Assembly: GCA_945860705.1 (NCBI GenBank)
Contig: CAMART010000020.1
Coordinates: 1-51,560, forward strand
Reading direction: 5' to 3'
From: Chitinophaga pinensis
GTDB taxonomy: Bacteria > Bacteroidota > Bacteroidia > Chitinophagales > CAMDFR01
DNA length: 51,560 nucleotides
Each line of letters starts with the position of its first letter. Position 1 is the first letter of the stretch. Below the pieces are notes generated by a model, which ran no database searches, was not told the origin of the DNA, and saw only the letters and a program-made list of their open reading frames with translations. Both the position numbers and the translations under genes were made by a program. Positions 28,344 to 38,233 of the stretch are shown here, in pieces.

Positions 28344-28682
28344 ATGAAATTAAATTTTCTATTCATTTTTATAGTGCTCTTTATTATAGTAATAGCATCA
28401 TGCGAGCCAAATATGCCTTCGAAAGGATCAAGTTCTGTTGACACAAAAGAAACAGCAAAAACTGCAAATGAACTCTATACTACTCATTGTGTGACCTGTC
28501 ATGGTGCAGATGGTGCTATGGGTATGAGTGGGGCAAAAAATCTTCAAGACAGCAAATTAGAAAACTCAGAAATCATCAAACAAATAACACATGGTAAAGG
28601 AATGATGAGTGGATTTGAGGGTAAAATGACTGCTGAAGAGATAGAGAAAGTTGCTACATATATAGTCACTCTAAGAAAATAA
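28344..28682 (+). CDS. Periplasmic c-type cytochrome lipoprotein
   Basis: A 112-residue protein with a lipoprotein signal (VLFIIVIASC, lipidated Cys20) and one class I cytochrome c domain. The haem site CVTCH is at residues 49-53, and a methionine in GKGMMSGFEG (about 87-96) is the likely sixth ligand. It ends in the C-terminal helix ADEIEKVATYIVTLRK-type sequence. It should carry electrons in the periplasm, attached to a membrane. It lies 2 bases after the SirB-like gene and 2 bases before anmK. Confidence 0.92.
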   Translation: MKLNFLFIFIVLFIIVIASCEPNMPSKGSSSVDTKETAKTANELYTTHCVTCHGADGAMGMSGAKNLQDSKLENSEIIKQITHGKGMMSGFEGKMTAEEIEKVATYIVTLRK

Positions 28683-28683
28683 A

Positions 28684-29742
28684 ATGTCTGTAAAAACTTT
28701 TCATGCTATTGGATTAATGTCTGGAAGTTCATTAGATGGATTAGATATTGCTTATGTAAAATTTACTGTAGAAAATAATCAATGGAATTTCAATATTTTA
28801 AAATATGAATGTTTAGAATATCCTCCTCCCCTTTTACAAAAGATAAAAACAGCGAAGCAATTATCAATAGAAGAGTTTTATAAACTGCATACTCAACTTG
28901 GACATTATTATGGAAGTGCGGTAAAAAACTTTTGTAGTACGAATCATATCATTCAAATCGATGTAGTGGCCTCACATGGACATACTATTTTTCATGACCC
29001 TGAAAGTATGGTCACCTGCCAGATAGGTTGTGGAGCTGCTATAGCTGCAAGTAGTGGACTTAAAACAGTTTCAGATTTAAGAGCAATAGATATAGCATAC
29101 AGAGGACAAGGAGCACCTATAGTACCTATTGGAGATAGACTGCTTTTTAGTGAATATGATGCTTGGCTCAACATAGGTGGCATAGCCAATATTACACTCA
29201 AAAATAATGATAACTATATAGCATACGATATAGCTAGTGCCAATCAAATATTGAATCACTATGCTAAAAAGTTAGGAAAAGATTTTGATGATAATGGATT
29301 TATTGCTTCTACAAATAAAGTGCAGGTTGATTGTTTTGAAAAATTGAATCTAAATGATTATTACACTAAATCAGCTCCAAAATCATTGGATAATAGCTTT
29401 TCTAATCATATCATTCAAGTACTAGATGCTTATGATATTTCTACAGAAGAAAAAATAGCTACATATACTGAACATTTGGCGTTTCAAATTGCAAAGCAAA
29501 CTATTGATGCAAAAAGATTATTAGCAACAGGAGGAGGAGCATTCAATAGTTTTTTAATAAATAGAATCAAGCACTATACAAACTGTGAAATCATAGTGCC
29601 TTCTAAAGAAATAATTGCATATAAAGAAGCTTTAGTAATGGCTTTAATAGGTGTTTTAAGAATAGAACATAAAATAAATACATATAGCAGCGTGACTGGT
29701 GCTATAAAAGATAGTATTGGTGGGGCTATATATTTACCCTAA
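28684..29742 (+). CDS. anmK: Anhydro-N-acetylmuramic acid kinase
   Basis: Converts 1,6-anhydro-N-acetylmuramic acid plus ATP to MurNAc 6-phosphate in peptidoglycan recycling, in the cytoplasm. The 352-residue protein opens with GLMSGSSLDGLDIAYVKF (ATP-binding segment, GSSLDG at 14-19), has HGHTIFHDP and SDLRAIDIAYRGQGAPIVPIGD, and ends with the ATGGGAFN nucleotide loop and KEALVMALIG. All fit AnmK. It is third in the operon after the cytochrome c gene. No murQ is in the window. Confidence 0.94.
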   Translation: MSVKTFHAIGLMSGSSLDGLDIAYVKFTVENNQWNFNILKYECLEYPPPLLQKIKTAKQLSIEEFYKLHTQLGHYYGSAVKNFCSTNHIIQIDVVASHGHTIFHDPESMVTCQIGCGAAIAASSGLKTVSDLRAIDIAYRGQGAPIVPIGDRLLFSEYDAWLNIGGIANITLKNNDNYIAYDIASANQILNHYAKKLGKDFDDNGFIASTNKVQVDCFEKLNLNDYYTKSAPKSLDNSFSNHIIQVLDAYDISTEEKIATYTEHLAFQIAKQTIDAKRLLATGGGAFNSFLINRIKHYTNCEIIVPSKEIIAYKEALVMALIGVLRIEHKINTYSSVTGAIKDSIGGAIYLP

Positions 29743-29778
29743 ATTTTTTAAATATTTTTATTTGATAGTCTTATTTTT

Positions 29779-30858
29779 ATGTCTAAATATATTGCTATGA
29801 TTAAGAATAAAATATCTTTTTTTATTATCCTATTATCTATTGAATTGATTTTAGTCTCTTGTTCTAGAGATCCTGAGGTTATTTGTCCTAAAATCAAAGG
29901 TCCTGAACCTATAGGGAATCTAAAAAACATATGTTTTGGTTCTTGTAGTAAAGAAAGTAAAGATCAGCCTATACTTGATACAATTGTAAAAGAAAACACA
30001 GATATCTTTATTTATTTAGGTGATAATATATATGGAGATACGAAGGATATGAATGTATTAAAAGCTAAATATAATAAACTTGGATGTAAGCCAGAATTTC
30101 AAAGATTATATGAATCATGCAAAGTGTTAGCTACTTGGGATGACCATGATTATGGAGTCAATGATGGAGGAAAATACTATAGCAAAAAAGCTGAATCAAA
30201 AGAAATATTTTTAGACTTTTGGGAAGAACCATTATATTCTGAACGTAGAAATCATACTGGCATATATCATAGCGAATATTATGGAGATGCATCACATTTA
30301 GTTCAAATTATATTATTGGATTGTAGGACATTTAGAGACGATTTAAAAGGGAATTTATTTGGAGGATATGATGAATTATTAGATTCAAATGCCACTATGC
30401 TTGGAGTTGAACAATGGAATTGGCTTAGAAATGAACTTTTGAAACCTGCTACTTTTAGAATCATCTGTAGTAGTACGCAGTTTTCTAGAACTCATGTGGG
30501 CTATGAAGCATGGGCAAACATGCCCTATGAAAAAGAAAAAATGAAAAATCTAATAAAAGATACTCGAGCCAATGGAGTGGTATTCATAAGTGGAGATATA
30601 CATCTAGCAGAGCTATCAAAACAAGACAATGATGGTGCATATCCTATATATGATATGACTTCTAGTGGAATAACACAACTAGAGGATTCGAATCCGACTA
30701 ATGGAAATAGAATAGGTCAAATGTATAAAAGCTACAATTACGGAAAACTAGAATTTGATTGGAGCTCATCTGATCCAGAAATCATTTTACAAGCCAAAAA
30801 TATATATGGAAATGCTGTCATTGAGAAGCGACTAAAATTGAGTGAGATTTCTTTTTAA
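29779..30858 (+). CDS. PhoD-like metallophosphatase lipoprotein
   Basis: A 359-residue exported protein. A hydrophobic stretch ends in a lipobox ILVSC (Cys28); an in-frame ATG at 29797 could also be the start. The phosphatase domain follows: FGSCSKES (53-60), IYLGDNIYGD (78-87, Asp82 and Asn83 as metal ligands), TWDDHDYGVND (119-129), a CSSTQFSRTH stretch and SGDIHLAEL near the end. This is the PhoD-like, metal-dependent phosphoesterase pattern. It should act on phosphate esters outside the inner membrane. Single gene, 36 bases after anmK. Confidence 0.88.
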   Translation: MSKYIAMIKNKISFFIILLSIELILVSCSRDPEVICPKIKGPEPIGNLKNICFGSCSKESKDQPILDTIVKENTDIFIYLGDNIYGDTKDMNVLKAKYNKLGCKPEFQRLYESCKVLATWDDHDYGVNDGGKYYSKKAESKEIFLDFWEEPLYSERRNHTGIYHSEYYGDASHLVQIILLDCRTFRDDLKGNLFGGYDELLDSNATMLGVEQWNWLRNELLKPATFRIICSSTQFSRTHVGYEAWANMPYEKEKMKNLIKDTRANGVVFISGDIHLAELSKQDNDGAYPIYDMTSSGITQLEDSNPTNGNRIGQMYKSYNYGKLEFDWSSSDPEIILQAKNIYGNAVIEKRLKLSEISF

Positions 30859-30902
30859 TTATTAAAATTAGTATTAAATTTGTTATAACAAAACAAAACA
30901 AA

Positions 30903-33269
30903 TTGAAACAATTTTACGCTCTATTTCTTGTATTCATATCAATTTCAGTTCATTCACAAGTAGTTTGTGATATTGATATCCGAGATACATTTGTTTGCAG
31001 TGGAAGTACTATAAACTTAAGTGTAGGAAGTGGATATACATCTGTTTTGTGGGATAATACAGCTACTACACCTGCAACTACCATCACTACAGCTGGAACA
31101 CATTGGGTACGTGTTACAAAAATAGATACTACAATAAATTTAGTGGTGAATGGAGATTTCGAAGCAGGACGTACAGGTTTTACTTCTGGATATATTGTAG
31201 GTTTACCTGGTTCATCTACTTGGGGATTACTAGGAAATCCTGGAACATATGAAGTACTTGCAAGCCCTAGAGATGGACACATCAATTTTTATACTTGTAC
31301 GGATATGACTCCAGCACCTGGTACACAAATGTTAGTAGCTAATGGCTCTACTATTCCTACTGATTTTTGGTGTCAAACCATAACAGTAACGCCAAATACT
31401 GATTATTTATTTTCAGCTTGGGTAGCAAGTGTAGAAAACACTACTAATGTGGCACAATTACAATTTAAAATAAATGGTACTGTTATAGGTACACCTGTAT
31501 TCGCTCCAACTACAGGATGTGTATGGAGGCAATTCTTTACAACATGGAATTCTGGATTAAGTACAAGTGCCAACATTTGTATTAGAAACCTAAATGTAAG
31601 TGGCGGTGGAAATGATTTTGCAATAGATGAAATTAGATTTAGTAATGTATGTGTTCATACAGATTCATTTACATTTTCAGTCTTCGCTCCTACTTCTCAA
31701 ACGATATATGATACAATTTGCAGTAATAATCCAATCTTATTTAATGGCAATTCATTAAGTACTAGTGGTCTTTATAGTGATACTTTAATGAATTTTAGAT
31801 CTTGTGATTCTTTTCTTACTTTAAATTTGACTGTACTACCGATTAGTTCTTATACTTATAGTCAAACAATTTGTAGCAATCAAACTGTTATATTCAATGG
31901 TGTATCTATAAATACCAGTGGTATATATTTAGATACTTTTGTCAATTCAGTTGGTTGTGATTCATTTCTCACTCTTAATCTAACTGTGAATCCTACTTCT
32001 ATAGGTACAATAAATCAAGTAATTTGTAGTAATCAAACTTATTTATTTAATGGAGTAAATTTGAATACTTCAGGAGTTTATTTAGACACATTTACAAATT
32101 ATTTATTTTGTGATAGTGTAGTCACATTAAATCTTACCGTAAACCCAACAAGTACAGGAACTATGACACAATCAATTTGTAGCAACCAAACTTTTTTATT
32201 TAATGGCGTAAATTTGAATATTAGTGGCACCTATCTAGATACTTTTACCAATTATATATCATGCGATAGTGTGGTAACATTAAATCTCACAGTAATACCA
32301 ATTAATGGAAGTGTAAAAGATACCGTAATATGTTTTGGTGAATCATACTTATTTAATGGAGTTTTTAGAAATACTACTGGCACTTATTTAGATACATTTA
32401 CAAATATCAGAGGTTGTGACTCTGTAGTAAGATTGAATCTTGTAGCTATGCCATATTTATCTGCGACATTAAATAGATATATGTGCGACAACCAAACTTA
32501 TTTTTTCAATGGAGTAAGCCTTACTAGCACTGGCACCTATCTAGATACTTTATTAAGTATAAATGGATGCGATTCTTTTATTACTTTAAATTTGTTGGTA
32601 TATCCTACAAGCACAGTAAATATCTATGATAGTATCTGTGAAGGACAATCTATTATTTTTAATGGGTTATCACTAGATACTGCAGGTATATATGCAGATA
32701 CTCAAAGTACCATATATGGATGTGATAGTATTATTTATATGTATTTAACGGTTCATCCAAATCCTATAGTAGTTATAAATGCTGGCAATGATACCTCAAT
32801 TACTATTGGTCAATCAGTCATCTTAAAAGCATCTGGTGCTACTAGTTATTTATGGGATAATCTATCAAATTCTATATATCAGACTGTGACTCCTACAGCT
32901 ACAAGTATATATTATGTAACAGGAAGTGATACATTCTTATGCGAAAATACGGATACTATCCTCATTACAGTTTATGAATTAGTTGATACTTCTAAACTTG
33001 TCATTCCATCTGCATTCTCACCAAATGGTGATGGAGTTAATGATATTTTCAGAGTGCTTGGATCTATAAACTTAGAATTTAGTAATATGTCTATTTTTAA
33101 TAGATGGGGTGAAAAAGTATTTGAATCTAATTTACTAGAAGATGGATGGGACGGTAACTTCAGAGGCAGAGCTCAACCATCTGGCACCTATGTTTATTAT
33201 ATAACTGGAAAGTCTAAAATAAGTAAAGATACTAGAACATATAATGGGGTAGTGACCTTAATCAGATAA
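30903..33269 (+). CDS. Repeat-rich CHU_C surface protein with TTG start
   Basis: A 788-residue protein starting at TTG (30903); the next residues KQFYALFLVFISISVHSQ form a signal peptide ending before VVCDIDIRD. The N-terminal 250 residues resemble a carbohydrate-binding or discoidin-like sandwich (NLVVNGDFEAG ... FAIDEIRFSNVCVH). Then come about six to seven repeats of 60 residues, each with SICSNQTxLFNGVxLxxSGTYLDTF and CDSVVTLNLTV. One Ig-like repeat follows, then a CHU_C domain (SAFSPNGDGVNDIFRV, NRWGEKVF, GWDGNF, GVVTLIR) for type IX export. The paired cysteines and near-identical repeats suggest a disulfide-linked rod. The last 12 bases overlap the convergent gene. Confidence 0.9.
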   Translation: MKQFYALFLVFISISVHSQVVCDIDIRDTFVCSGSTINLSVGSGYTSVLWDNTATTPATTITTAGTHWVRVTKIDTTINLVVNGDFEAGRTGFTSGYIVGLPGSSTWGLLGNPGTYEVLASPRDGHINFYTCTDMTPAPGTQMLVANGSTIPTDFWCQTITVTPNTDYLFSAWVASVENTTNVAQLQFKINGTVIGTPVFAPTTGCVWRQFFTTWNSGLSTSANICIRNLNVSGGGNDFAIDEIRFSNVCVHTDSFTFSVFAPTSQTIYDTICSNNPILFNGNSLSTSGLYSDTLMNFRSCDSFLTLNLTVLPISSYTYSQTICSNQTVIFNGVSINTSGIYLDTFVNSVGCDSFLTLNLTVNPTSIGTINQVICSNQTYLFNGVNLNTSGVYLDTFTNYLFCDSVVTLNLTVNPTSTGTMTQSICSNQTFLFNGVNLNISGTYLDTFTNYISCDSVVTLNLTVIPINGSVKDTVICFGESYLFNGVFRNTTGTYLDTFTNIRGCDSVVRLNLVAMPYLSATLNRYMCDNQTYFFNGVSLTSTGTYLDTLLSINGCDSFITLNLLVYPTSTVNIYDSICEGQSIIFNGLSLDTAGIYADTQSTIYGCDSIIYMYLTVHPNPIVVINAGNDTSITIGQSVILKASGATSYLWDNLSNSIYQTVTPTATSIYYVTGSDTFLCENTDTILITVYELVDTSKLVIPSAFSPNGDGVNDIFRVLGSINLEFSNMSIFNRWGEKVFESNLLEDGWDGNFRGRAQPSGTYVYYITGKSKISKDTRTYNGVVTLIR

Positions 33270-33632
33270 TTTATTATTATCTCTTATCCATTTTTGATAG
33301 GGTAAAATACCTAAGTAATAACTACAAACTGAAATCAATCCAATTGTAAAAAATACAACTGCATAATTTCGTAATCCATCATCAAAATAAAATTCGCCTA
33401 TCATCCAGATACTATTTGCACAAATCCAACAAGAAACTGCTATATTATGTGTAAGCTCGGTTATATCTTTCCTATTTTTTATAGTCAAATAAATTGCTAC
33501 TATTATTGTAGGAGCTATCATAGCTATACCCAATGGCTTAAAAAGCATCACCCAACACATATCTTTAATCAACCAAAAAAGTATATGTAAATTCTCTTGT
33601 ATTCTGTAGTTATTTGCATCAGACTTTTGCAT
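33258..33632 (-). CDS. Small membrane protein, unknown
   Basis: A 124-residue protein with about four hydrophobic helices: MCWVMLFKPLGIAMIAPTIIVAIYL, a middle HNIAVSCWICANSIWMIGEFYF, and FFTIGLISVCSYYLGI, ending KWIRDNNKLSD. Its 3' end overlaps the convergent CHU_C gene by 12 bases. I recognise no family; the coding quality is judged from codon bias and hydrophobic pattern. Confidence 0.65.
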   Translation of the reverse strand: MQKSDANNYRIQENLHILFWLIKDMCWVMLFKPLGIAMIAPTIIVAIYLTIKNRKDITELTHNIAVSCWICANSIWMIGEFYFDDGLRNYAVVFFTIGLISVCSYYLGILPYQKWIRDNNKLSD

Positions 33633-33694
33633 TTTTTAAATATATATTTATGTGCAAATTAATATATTTTAGCATCATTATTAAAATATTTTTT

Positions 33695-34357
33695 ATGACT
33701 CAATTTATTAAAAATTTATTCGTATTGATAAACATCCTTTCTATATTTTTTATATCATGTAAAAACTCTTCAAATAATGAAGTAAACAACAATAAAAAAG
33801 AGGAAATTAGTCCTCTAAAAGATACAGTTTATGTAATAAACAAAACAGATACTATATTTATAGAAAAACAAGCTAAAAAAGTGAGTGAAAAGGAGGTGAT
33901 AGATAGTAGCCATATAAATAAAAAAAAGACTATAGTAAATCCATTAGAAACAAAGATAAAAATAGAGAGGAATAATAAAAAAGAGGAAATCATATATTAT
34001 AAAAGCACGACCAAGATATCTACAAAAATAACACCATGGGTAGATGGTACAAGATATATTAGATTATATGACAGAAATGGAAATCAGACATATGAAATTG
34101 AAGATGAAAACAAAAGTTACAGTTCAATAACTAATTTAAGATATAATAATGATGGTTCTGTAATCGATGCTACAACCAATTTGAATCCAGGTGCTTCTAT
34201 GAATTGGTATGTGACAACTACAAAATTCAAAGAGGATAACCAACCTACTTTTCAAGAATCAATTGAATATCCTCAAAAACTTAGTGCAATAGTGGAAGGT
34301 AGCAGATTAAAAGTATGGGATTCCCAAAATAAAAAATGGGTACCAAAATCAAATTAA
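33695..34357 (+). CDS. Lipoprotein of unknown function
   Basis: I choose the ATG at 33695, which gives the signal FVLINILSIFFISC with a lipobox cysteine; an ATG 27 codons further up overlaps the minus-strand gene. The mature protein is 200 residues, begins with a Lys/Glu-rich segment (NNKKEEISPLKD), then SHINKKKTIVNP, and ends with a strand-rich domain (PWVDGTRYIRLYDRNGNQTYEIEDE, NWYVTTTKFKEDNQPTF). No catalytic motif is seen. Probably an outer-membrane or periplasmic lipoprotein. Confidence 0.7.
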   Translation: MTQFIKNLFVLINILSIFFISCKNSSNNEVNNNKKEEISPLKDTVYVINKTDTIFIEKQAKKVSEKEVIDSSHINKKKTIVNPLETKIKIERNNKKEEIIYYKSTTKISTKITPWVDGTRYIRLYDRNGNQTYEIEDENKSYSSITNLRYNNDGSVIDATTNLNPGASMNWYVTTTKFKEDNQPTFQESIEYPQKLSAIVEGSRLKVWDSQNKKWVPKSN

Positions 34358-34362
34358 AAAAA

Positions 34363-36975
34363 TTACAATTTAGATTGTATCAATGTAAATACCTCTTTCA
34401 ATTTAGATGTATCTGTTCCTCCAGCTGTTGCAAAAAATGGCTGACCTCCTCCACCGCCTTTGATGAGTGGCGCTATTTCTTTGATTATGGCTGATGCATT
34501 TAAATTTTTAGATTTTATAATATCATCACTCAATGCTACTGACACCATATGCTTCTCTCCTAGCGGATAAGCTAAAACGATACATATATTTGAATATTCT
34601 TGTTTTAATTGAAAACAAATAGTTTTTATTGCATCTGCATTACTCAACGTAATCTCTTCAGCTAAAAAATGGGAATCATTTATCATTTCTATCTTGGACT
34701 TCAATTCGTTTTTTAGTTGAACTGCTTTCTCTGTTTCAAATACTTCCAATTGTTTTTTTAGTTGAGCATTCTCTTCTTTTAGTGATTGCGTAGCTACTAC
34801 TATATCTTTTACATTTCCCAAAGAATCATGTATTCTATTGAGTTTCATCAATTGGTCATTATAATAATTGATTGCACCTGCTCCAGTATAAGCTTCTATT
34901 CTTCGAACTCCTGCAGCTACACTACTTTCGCTAACTATTTTAAGAAGTCCTATTTCTCCTGTACTTTTTACATGAGTTCCTCCACATAATTCTACAGAAG
35001 TATCAAATTTCACAAGTCTCACTGCATCTCCGTATTTTTCTCCAAATAGTGCCATTGCACCCATTGCTTTTGCTTCAGCTATAGGCATTGCTCTGTTTTC
35101 AAATAGTGGAATATTTTTTTGAATATTCGTATTTATCATTGCTTCTATTTCACTTATTTCTTCAGTACTTACTTTTTGAAAATGTGAAAAATCAAATCTT
35201 AAATAATCGCCATTGACTAGTGAGCCTTTTTGCTCAACATGTGTTCCTATAATTTTGCGTAATGCTTCATGAAGCAAATGTGTAGCACTATGATTTTTTT
35301 GAGTAGCAATTCTTTTGTCTGCATTTACTTTTGCTATGAAGATACTTTCAATATTCTCAGGCAATGAATTTGCAAAATGAATGACTAAATTATTTTCTTT
35401 TTTAGTATCAATAATTTCTATTTTTTCATGAATATTTTCAATAGTACCAGTATCACCTACTTGTCCTCCACCCTCAGCATAGAAAGGAGTTTGGTCAAAA
35501 ACTAAATGTACTATTTCTTTATCTTTTGTTTTTACTTTTCTATACTTACTTATTTTTACTTCACAAGTAAGTTCATCATATCCTTTGAATATAGAATCTT
35601 TATTATCAAATATCTCTACCCAATCTCCTTGATCTACTTCGCTTGCTTTTCTACTTCTATCTTTTTGTTTTTGTAGTGCTAGTTTAAAACCTTCCTCATC
35701 GATAGTTAAGTTGTTTTCTTGAGCCATAAGATTAGTAAGGTCATATGGAAAACCAAATGTATCATACATTTCAAATGCTTGCTCACCAGATATTTGATTA
35801 TTTACTATCAGTTTATCTTCTACTAATGAGTTAAATCTTTTTATACCTGTACCAAGCGTTCGTAGAAATGAAGCTTCTTCTTCGTATACAACTTTACTTA
35901 CAAAATTGAGCTGAGCTTTCAACTCTGGAAATACATTAGCAAATTTATCAGCCAAAGCAGGTATCAACTTAAATAAAAATGGTTCATCTTGTTTTAAATA
36001 TGTATAACCATATCTGACTGCACGTCTTAATATACGACGTATCACATATCCAGCTCCATTGTTACTAGGCAATTGTCCGTCTGCTATAGTAAAACAAATA
36101 GCACGAAGATGGTCTACTATTACTCTACAAGCAATATCTATTTTTTCATCTTTACCATAAGTTGTAGATGTATGTGCTGATAAAACGGTAATTAAATCTT
36201 GAAAAATATCTGTATCGTAGTTAGATGCCATGCCATGAATACAACGAACCAATCGTTCAAAACCCATACCAGTATCTACATGTCTTGCTGGTAGTTCTTC
36301 TAAGGAACCATCTTTTTTTCTATTAAACTGAATAAATACATTATTCCATATTTCAATGACTTGAGGGTGGTCATTATTTACAAGCGTTTTGCCATCTACT
36401 AAGGCACGCTCTGCATCAGGTCTCAAATCAAAATGAATTTCTGTACAGGGGCCACATGGACCTGTATCTCCCATTTCCCAAAAATTATCTTTTTTGCTTC
36501 CTGTGATTATCCTAGCAGGATCTATGTTTTTTGCCCAATACCCTTCACTTTCTGTATCTTTTGGCAAACCTTCCGATTCATCTCCTTCAAAAACAGAAAC
36601 ATACAATCTAGTTTTATCAAGTTTATAGACTTCAGTCAAAAGCTCCCAACTCCAATTGATAGCTTCTTCTTTAAAATAATCGCCAAATGACCAGTTGCCC
36701 AACATCTCAAACATGGTATGATGATAAGTGTCAATACCTACCTCTTCGAGGTCATTGTGTTTTCCACTCACACGAAGACATTTTTGAGTATCAGCTATAC
36801 GAGTATATTCTGGTTTTTTATTACCTAAAAAATAATCTTTAAACTGATTCATACCGGCATTTGTAAAAAGTAAGGTAGGATCATCTTTTACTACTATAGG
36901 TGCAGATGGAACAATTTTATGCCCTTTCGACTCAAAAAAATCTAAATATGCCTGACGTATTTCACTGGATGTCAT
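34363..36975 (-). CDS. alaS: Alanyl-tRNA synthetase
   Basis: Charges tRNA-Ala in the cytoplasm. The chosen start at 36975 gives 870 residues beginning MTSSEIRQAYLDFFESKGH, matching the family; an in-frame ATG at 37041 adds 22 unmatched residues. Class II catalytic core: LFTNAGMNQFKDYFLG, QKCLRVSGKHNDLEEVG, GPCGPCTEIHFD and DTGMGFERL. The editing domain has HSATH (562-566) and CGGTHVKSTGE (about 664-674), the zinc site that clears Ser- and Gly-tRNA-Ala. The C-terminal coiled coil and DHHA1-like tail end GGGGGQPFFATAGG. Complete gene. Confidence 0.97.
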   Translation of the reverse strand: MTSSEIRQAYLDFFESKGHKIVPSAPIVVKDDPTLLFTNAGMNQFKDYFLGNKKPEYTRIADTQKCLRVSGKHNDLEEVGIDTYHHTMFEMLGNWSFGDYFKEEAINWSWELLTEVYKLDKTRLYVSVFEGDESEGLPKDTESEGYWAKNIDPARIITGSKKDNFWEMGDTGPCGPCTEIHFDLRPDAERALVDGKTLVNNDHPQVIEIWNNVFIQFNRKKDGSLEELPARHVDTGMGFERLVRCIHGMASNYDTDIFQDLITVLSAHTSTTYGKDEKIDIACRVIVDHLRAICFTIADGQLPSNNGAGYVIRRILRRAVRYGYTYLKQDEPFLFKLIPALADKFANVFPELKAQLNFVSKVVYEEEASFLRTLGTGIKRFNSLVEDKLIVNNQISGEQAFEMYDTFGFPYDLTNLMAQENNLTIDEEGFKLALQKQKDRSRKASEVDQGDWVEIFDNKDSIFKGYDELTCEVKISKYRKVKTKDKEIVHLVFDQTPFYAEGGGQVGDTGTIENIHEKIEIIDTKKENNLVIHFANSLPENIESIFIAKVNADKRIATQKNHSATHLLHEALRKIIGTHVEQKGSLVNGDYLRFDFSHFQKVSTEEISEIEAMINTNIQKNIPLFENRAMPIAEAKAMGAMALFGEKYGDAVRLVKFDTSVELCGGTHVKSTGEIGLLKIVSESSVAAGVRRIEAYTGAGAINYYNDQLMKLNRIHDSLGNVKDIVVATQSLKEENAQLKKQLEVFETEKAVQLKNELKSKIEMINDSHFLAEEITLSNADAIKTICFQLKQEYSNICIVLAYPLGEKHMVSVALSDDIIKSKNLNASAIIKEIAPLIKGGGGGQPFFATAGGTDTSKLKEVFTLIQSKL

Positions 36976-37091
36976 AGTATTATATGTAAACTTGTTAATT
37001 ATAAATTTAAATCTTATTTTTGATAAATAATTTAAGTTCAAAGTTACGAGTATTAGATGTAACTATCAAGTGTCAAGATATAAGTAGTAAG

Positions 37092-37201
37092 TCCCGAAGC
37101 TTCGGGATAAGTATCAAGTATAAAGTATAAAGACATTAGATATTAGACGTTAGATATTAAAAATAACTTGAAACTTTGAACTTTGTCCCGAAGCTTCGGG
37201 A
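37092..37201. repeat. Two copies of the palindrome TCCCGAAGCTTCGGGA
   Basis: Perfect 16-base palindromes at 37092-37107 and 37186-37201, in an AT-rich spacer (36976-37242) that also carries short direct repeats (TATCAAGT, ATTAGA). The spacer has no gene. A related but not identical palindrome, TCCCGAAGTTTCGGGA, forms the stem of attI-like copy C. Function unknown. Confidence 0.6.
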
Positions 37202-37242
37202 TTGAAACTTTTAGTTGTTGAACTATAGAACAAAATTAGAAA

Positions 37243-38214
37243 TTGAAAAAACAAAAATATTACTATAATATATCTTCACTACGCTACGAAAAAGTGAAAA
37301 GAAACTGGGGTTCGTGGGCTATGACTGGCTTTATGATTCTTTGTACTTCCCTTATTTTTGCTGTGGGTATTGTATACTTAATCCAAAAATTTATTCCTTC
37401 TGCCAATGAACAACGCTTGCAGAACGATCTTTCTAAAATGGAAGAGCAATACACCCTCATGCAGCAAGATGCAAATAGAATGCACAATGTACTTGAAAGT
37501 CTTAGAAAAAGAGATGTGAATATATACAGAGTACTTTATGAAAGTGAACCAATAGACGAAGATGTATGGAATGCAGGATATGGAGGAAGCAATAGATATA
37601 AAGACTTAGAAGGATTTAGCAATACAGACCTTATGAAAGATTTGAGAGCCAAACTAGATAAGCTAAAATATCAACTAGTACTCCAATCGAAATCTTATGA
37701 TGAAATTGCAAAACTTTCTATGAGTAAAGAAGCCATGCTGGCATCTATCCCTGCTATTCAACCAGTTTCCAATGAGGATTTGACTCGTATTGCATCGGGT
37801 TTTGGTATGCGTATAGACCCAATATATCGCACTCCACGTATGCATACAGGACTAGATTTTACAGCTCCAGTAGGCACCCCAATTTTTAGTACTGGTAAAG
37901 GGAAAGTAGTAGCAGTAGAATTTAATGGTGGTGGATATGGAAATCATGTAATCATAGATCATGGATATGGATATCAAAGCCACTATGCACACATGAGCAG
38001 ATTTAATTGCAAAGTAGGACAAGAAGTGAATCGTGGAGATATGATAGGCTATGTAGGTAACACGGGTAAATCTACTGGTCCACACTTACACTATGAAATC
38101 ATTTACAATGGGGAAAAAATAGATCCAGTTCACTTTTTCTATAATGACCTTACCAATGCACAATACGAACAAATGCTAGAACTTAGTGCTAATGCTGCTA
38201 AGACTTTAGATTAA
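37243..38214 (+). CDS. M23 family metallopeptidase (peptidoglycan endopeptidase)
   Basis: A 323-residue protein, start TTG at 37243 (KKQKYYYNISSLRYEK). One N-terminal membrane anchor (MTGFMILCTSLIFAVGIVYLI) is followed by a coiled coil (about 55-90, 130-160) and a C-terminal M23/LytM domain. The domain has HTGLDFTAPVGTPIFS (zinc His and Asp), GNHVIIDHGYGYQSHYAHMS and GPHLHYEI, the complete zinc and catalytic set. It should cleave peptidoglycan cross-links in the periplasm; anchored LytM proteins with coiled coils take part in cell division or wall growth. It may share a transcript with the MerR gene 19 bases downstream. Confidence 0.9.
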   Translation: MKKQKYYYNISSLRYEKVKRNWGSWAMTGFMILCTSLIFAVGIVYLIQKFIPSANEQRLQNDLSKMEEQYTLMQQDANRMHNVLESLRKRDVNIYRVLYESEPIDEDVWNAGYGGSNRYKDLEGFSNTDLMKDLRAKLDKLKYQLVLQSKSYDEIAKLSMSKEAMLASIPAIQPVSNEDLTRIASGFGMRIDPIYRTPRMHTGLDFTAPVGTPIFSTGKGKVVAVEFNGGGYGNHVIIDHGYGYQSHYAHMSRFNCKVGQEVNRGDMIGYVGNTGKSTGPHLHYEIIYNGEKIDPVHFFYNDLTNAQYEQMLELSANAAKTLD

Positions 38215-38233
38215 TCTATCTATATATTTAATC

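Noticed and set aside
30903-33269. CRISPR or other DNA-level repeat array
   Set aside because: The repeats are in-frame protein repeats of about 60 codons with drift at third positions, with no conserved palindromic repeat/spacer pattern.
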